This document shows positions 60,713 to 64,000 of a stretch of DNA of 64,000 bases, in pieces. Origin of the DNA: Paenibacillus stellifer (GTDB lineage Bacteria; Bacillota; Bacilli; Paenibacillales; Paenibacillaceae); contig NZ_CP009286.1 in the NCBI RefSeq assembly GCF_000758685.1, forward strand, positions 5,561,001-5,625,000, read 5' to 3'. The notes beneath the pieces are model-generated. The model was not told the origin of the DNA. It made no database searches and worked only from the letters and a program-made list of their open reading frames with translations. Numbering within the stretch: the stretch's first letter is position 1; every line of letters starts with the position of its first letter. A program made the position numbers and the translations under genes.

Positions 60713-61444
60713 TCAAGGCGTCTTGGGACTGATGATATCGGCGCTGATGCCGTTCACATAATACGTTCTGCCGTCCTCCAGCATGAACCGCCACATCGGC
60801 GCCGCCACCTGGTTCTCCGAATTGAACAGCTCGCCGTAATAACCGAGCTCGATTTCCTTCACCGCTGCTCCCTGCGGGAAGAACTTCTCAATCAGACTGC
60901 CAAGCGCCTTCGACGCCGGCAGCACCTTCTGAACCTTGCCTGCTCCATTCTCGCCGATCTCGATCTGCGGACGCCGGTAGGCGACGATCTTCTGATTGTC
61001 GTAGATCAGCTCCAGCTTCACGCTGAACAGAGGCCACTTGCCGTCGACTAGCGGATGGAGCACGAACACGCCGCCCTCGCTCTCCAGCGAATCGAACCGG
61101 AAATTTCCGATATCCGGAATTTCATCCTGAAGTGCCGCGCTCAACTCGGAGAAAGTGAAGATCAGCTTGCTGTCGACCGGCTGGTCCAGCTTCACCTTCC
61201 CGTCCCCCTCGCCTGCCGAATAGCGGTAGGTAATGTCGGGAAGCTGCGGCGTATTCGCCGGTATCGGAGACAGGATTCGGATATCCTTCTGCTTCATGAT
61301 CTGCTGGGTAGCGTCCGACAAGGAGGTGAAGTCCATGCTGGCGCTCGCCTGATCGCGCAGATCAACCCAGAGCTGGTAGCACAGCAGCAGATTCAGCAGC
61401 AGAAACGAGTAGATCAGCACGCTTTTGGCCCTTCCCCAATCCAT
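60713..61444 (-). CDS. yycI: WalRK regulatory protein YycI
   Basis: 243 residues from the ATG at 61444 with AAAGGAGGG upstream. A single N-terminal helix (SVLIYSFLLLNLLLCYQLWV) and an extracytoplasmic domain with VFVLHPLVDGKWPLFSVKLE. Forms a membrane complex with YycH that restrains or tunes WalK. A standard member of the operon. Confidence 0.93.
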   Translation of the reverse strand: MDWGRAKSVLIYSFLLLNLLLCYQLWVDLRDQASASMDFTSLSDATQQIMKQKDIRILSPIPANTPQLPDITYRYSAGEGDGKVKLDQPVDSKLIFTFSELSAALQDEIPDIGNFRFDSLESEGGVFVLHPLVDGKWPLFSVKLELIYDNQKIVAYRRPQIEIGENGAGKVQKVLPASKALGSLIEKFFPQGAAVKEIELGYYGELFNSENQVAAPMWRFMLEDGRTYYVNGISADIISPKTP

Positions 61445-61471
61445 GAACTTCCCTCCTTTGTCCATATGTCC

Positions 61472-62764
61472 TCATTCCAGCGTCACGGTATTTCCATTGC
61501 CCAGCACAACCTGCCAGACCGGCACCAGCTCCAGGTTCTTCTCCTTCTCCACCGGCTTGTAGACCGGATACAAATCGGTAATTGATGTGCCCTTGGAGAC
61601 TACCGCCAGCTTCGCACGGAGCTCGTCCCCTCCCGGCAGCTCGGTCACCTTCTTGGTGCCCTCAGCCTCCTGGCTGTACATGAGGGACCGTTCATAGGCC
61701 GTCACCGTGCCCTGCTGAAGCTGAAGGTGAATCAGCCCATAATGAAGCTGCGGCTGATCCAGCACCGGATAGGCTCCGTATGGATAGGAGCCGAAATACC
61801 GCTGGAAGGTGACCGTCCGGTCCTGGTCGCTCTCCTGCGACGACTGGAACCGGTACGTTCCATTCCAGCCGCCGTGCTGATTGACGAAATCAACCGCCTC
61901 CAGCACATCCTTGGCATCGGTGCTCTCCCCGGCCGGCAGTGCCGTCGGATCGCTGTAGCTCATCCATTTCCGGTCTTCGTCGACCTGAAGACTGCGCTTG
62001 CTGTCCGTGTAGATTTCCGAACCATCTTTTTCCAGTATATACCGGGTGCTGCCTGCGTCAAAGAAGAGACTGCTCTGCATCTGCTCCACCGTATACAGCC
62101 CGGAGGGCATCTCGGCCTGAAGCAAAGTGAGGCTGCTCTCCGGCACATAGTAACTGCCGTTCACTGTCGTATAGGGCGTCCACGACTTGCCGAAATCCAC
62201 ATGCTGCTGCACGTCCTGAACGGTAAGGTCCGCCTTGGCGGCCTCGTAGACGATATCTCCCCTTGTGCTGAAAAAGACGGCATGCGGCTTCGAATCATTC
62301 TTCGCCGTGTAGATCCAGATCCGGTTGATGCTCTCCTCCTCGAACAGAGAGTCCGGCGACAACTGCATAACCCGCTGCAGCAGCGCGACGGGAATCCCGG
62401 AGCCGAAGGATAGCTCGATGCCCGGATTCTCGGTCCGGATTTTGGCCCAGTCGAAATCCTGGACAGAGCGGCGCTGAAAGCTCTCAAAGCTGCGCCCCTT
62501 CAGCCGCGTCAGGATCAAGTTATAGAAAGTGGAGCTCGGGTAGAACAGCGTATGCTTGCCGTTACCGAGATGAATGACCATCCGGCTCGGATACAGCAGA
62601 TTCTCCGCTTTCTCCTCAGGACCCATGTTGTCGGTCTTCACATACAGATTCTCGGAGAATACGGCCGAATCGCTGCCCGGCAGCCGGTAGACGAGATAAT
62701 AGCTCTCGACCAGACTGCTCAGGACCAGCAGCGCCAGAATCCAGGATTTCACCCGTTCCTTCAT
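61472..62764 (-). CDS. yycH: WalRK regulatory protein YycH
   Basis: 430 residues. One N-terminal helix (VKSWILALLVLSSLVESYYL) followed by an extracytoplasmic region of three domains, including FQRYFGSYPYGAYPVLDQPQ. The start codon overlaps the walK stop as ATGA. It works with YycI to control the WalK kinase at the membrane. Confidence 0.94.
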   Translation of the reverse strand: MKERVKSWILALLVLSSLVESYYLVYRLPGSDSAVFSENLYVKTDNMGPEEKAENLLYPSRMVIHLGNGKHTLFYPSSTFYNLILTRLKGRSFESFQRRSVQDFDWAKIRTENPGIELSFGSGIPVALLQRVMQLSPDSLFEEESINRIWIYTAKNDSKPHAVFFSTRGDIVYEAAKADLTVQDVQQHVDFGKSWTPYTTVNGSYYVPESSLTLLQAEMPSGLYTVEQMQSSLFFDAGSTRYILEKDGSEIYTDSKRSLQVDEDRKWMSYSDPTALPAGESTDAKDVLEAVDFVNQHGGWNGTYRFQSSQESDQDRTVTFQRYFGSYPYGAYPVLDQPQLHYGLIHLQLQQGTVTAYERSLMYSQEAEGTKKVTELPGGDELRAKLAVVSKGTSITDLYPVYKPVEKEKNLELVPVWQVVLGNGNTVTLE

Positions 62765-64000
62765 GCCCGCTCCCCCCTTTGCGTGTTAAGAGGCAGCGTA
62801 AAGGTTACCTTGGAGCCCTGGTTCAGCTCTGATTGAAGCCAAATCGCCCCACCATGCGCCTTCACAATTTCCCGGGCAATGGACAGCCCGAGTCCGGTGC
62901 CGCCCATATTGCGCGAGCGGGCCTTGTCCACCCGGTAGAAGCGCTCGAAGATGCGCTCGATATCCTTCTTCGGGATGCCGATGCCGGAGTCCTGAACGGA
63001 CACCTCCAGCATCCCGAACTCGCTCTTCCCCGCTTCCAGTTCAATACGCCCGCCCTCGGGCGTATACTTCAGCGCATTGGAGACCAGATTGCCAAGCACC
63101 TGATCGATCTGGTCGCGGTCCAGCCAGGCCGTTGTGACGCCCCGTCGCACAACGGTGCTGATCGAGATCCGCTTCTGCCGGATCTGGAAGGAGAAGCGGT
63201 CCGCCACATCCTCCAGCATCTCGGCGATATCGGTCTCCTGGTAGCGCAGCTGCGCTTCCCGCGAATCGAAGCGCGACAGATGCAGCAGATCCGTAACGAG
63301 ACGGATCATCCGCTCCGTCTCGCTGCGGATGACGCCGACGAAGCGTCCGGCGAGCTGCGGGTCCTCCAGCGCGCCGTCATCGAGCGCTTCCGCATAGCTC
63401 TTGATCGTTGTCAGCGGCGTACGCAGCTCATGCGAGACGTTGGCAACGAACTCGCGGCGGGAAGCCTCGAGATTCTCCTGCTCGGTCACGTCCTGCAGCA
63501 CGGCAATCGTGCCCGCTGTACCGCCCTCGCGCCGGTGAATCGGCGTGAAGGTGACCCGGACGATGTTCGGGTTCTCTTCCTCCTCCTCGCCCAGCCGCAG
63601 CATGGTCGACTGCGCCATGCCGCCTTCCAGAGCCATCGTCTGGTCAGGGGCCAGGCCGAGCAACCCCTCCAGCCGCAGTCCTGCAGGCAGCGGCTTCTCC
63701 GAGCAGCCCAGCATCAGCGAAGCCCGGCGGTTCATCAGGATGACCCGGCCGGTCTCATCGGTTGCGACAACCCCGTCGCTCATATTCGTCAGAATGGAGG
63801 CGAGCTTCTCCTTCTCCTCCTCGTTCTGGGACAGCGCGTCTCTCAGCCTGCCTGTCATATAGTTGAACGCCTTGCTGAGCTGGCCGATCTCGTCGCTGCC
63901 GAAGATCGGCATCTTCCGGTCGAAGCTGCCCTCGGCGACCGCCGTGGCATGCCGGGTCATCTCCTTGATCGGCTGCGTTATCGTATGAGCCAGAATGACG
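62761..64000 (-). CDS. walK: WalK (YycG) sensor histidine kinase, 3' part
   Basis: The gene enters from the right edge and is incomplete; the frame is open to 64000 (ILAHTITQPIKEM at the edge). Present are the HAMP domain (to about 63860), a PAS domain (LASILTNMSDGVVATDETGR), the HisKA box FVANVSHELRTPLTTIKSYA, and the ATPase with N box NLVSNALKYTPEGG and G boxes DSGIGIPKKD and MGGTGLGLSIAREI. Essential kinase of the wall-metabolism two-component system. Its regulator gene walR should lie beyond the window. Confidence 0.96.
   Translation of the reverse strand, partial: VILAHTITQPIKEMTRHATAVAEGSFDRKMPIFGSDEIGQLSKAFNYMTGRLRDALSQNEEEKEKLASILTNMSDGVVATDETGRVILMNRRASLMLGCSEKPLPAGLRLEGLLGLAPDQTMALEGGMAQSTMLRLGEEEEENPNIVRVTFTPIHRREGGTAGTIAVLQDVTEQENLEASRREFVANVSHELRTPLTTIKSYAEALDDGALEDPQLAGRFVGVIRSETERMIRLVTDLLHLSRFDSREAQLRYQETDIAEMLEDVADRFSFQIRQKRISISTVVRRGVTTAWLDRDQIDQVLGNLVSNALKYTPEGGRIELEAGKSEFGMLEVSVQDSGIGIPKKDIERIFERFYRVDKARSRNMGGTGLGLSIAREIVKAHGGAIWLQSELNQGSKVTFTLPLNTQRGERA

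Overview
The window reads as a chromosomal segment of a low- to mid-GC, spore-forming Gram-positive bacterium, most likely Paenibacillus or a close relative. The evidence is two GerA/GerB/GerC spore-germinant receptor operons, the walK-yycH-yycI-yycJ-htrA block at the right edge, rlmH and a CxxH/CxxC gene of Bacillales type, S-layer-homology anchoring, and strong AGGAGG-type ribosome binding sites with frequent GTG and TTG starts. No rRNA, tRNA or CRISPR array was seen.

Layout. 0-5.2 kb: an SDR oxidoreductase convergent with a first germination operon (GerA, GerC, a small membrane protein, GerB). 5.4-9.7 kb: a surface protein with two tandem beta-lactamase-like serine hydrolase domains and three SLH domains, a GH130 phosphorylase, and the wreck of a sugar-binding lipoprotein. 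9.8-15.2 kb: araBDA facing araR with AraR-like boxes between them. 15.4-20.2 kb: a minus-strand NAD/ADP-ribose operon, pnuC-nadR-Nudix/NrtR-NADAR-PARG-like, followed by an alpha/beta hydrolase. 20.4-23.6 kb: a histidyl-tRNA synthetase paralogue behind a leader encoding four consecutive His codons and a terminator, convergent with a permease behind a glycine riboswitch. 23.8-28.1 kb: a LanFEG-type ABC exporter with its response regulator and kinase (peptide-antibiotic resistance).

28.3-50.3 kb is accessory and eroded. It holds a twice-frameshifted MFS gene, an amidohydrolase lipoprotein gene already frameshifted and then split by a complete IS1182-family element with a 9-bp target duplication, a LacI regulator with twin operators, an Mrr-type nuclease next to a DUF2075 nuclease-helicase whose leader carries an intrinsic terminator, a secreted WWG-type protein with an in-frame stop followed by a tiny two-helix membrane protein, a second and more AT-rich germination operon (A-B-C), two PD-(D/E)XK-like genes, rlmH, small enzymes and an AT-rich orphan P-loop ATPase. 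50.4-57 kb is cydABDC, with unusually long low-complexity linkers in both CydC and CydD and two TGTGA-N6-TCACA boxes upstream. 57-64 kb holds a YdjO-like protein, a cold-shock protein with a structured leader, htrA, yycJ, yycI, yycH and the 3' part of walK, which runs off the window.

The most unusual signals are the His-codon leader of hisS2, which also contains a T-box-like AGGGTGGG core; the nuclease/helicase pair with its leader terminator; the NAD/ADP-ribose operon with a probable frameshift at the start of NADAR; the tandem serine-hydrolase SLH protein; and the matched linkers of CydC and CydD. Several genes carry single-base frameshifts. These may be true decay or assembly errors, and the sequence alone cannot tell which.
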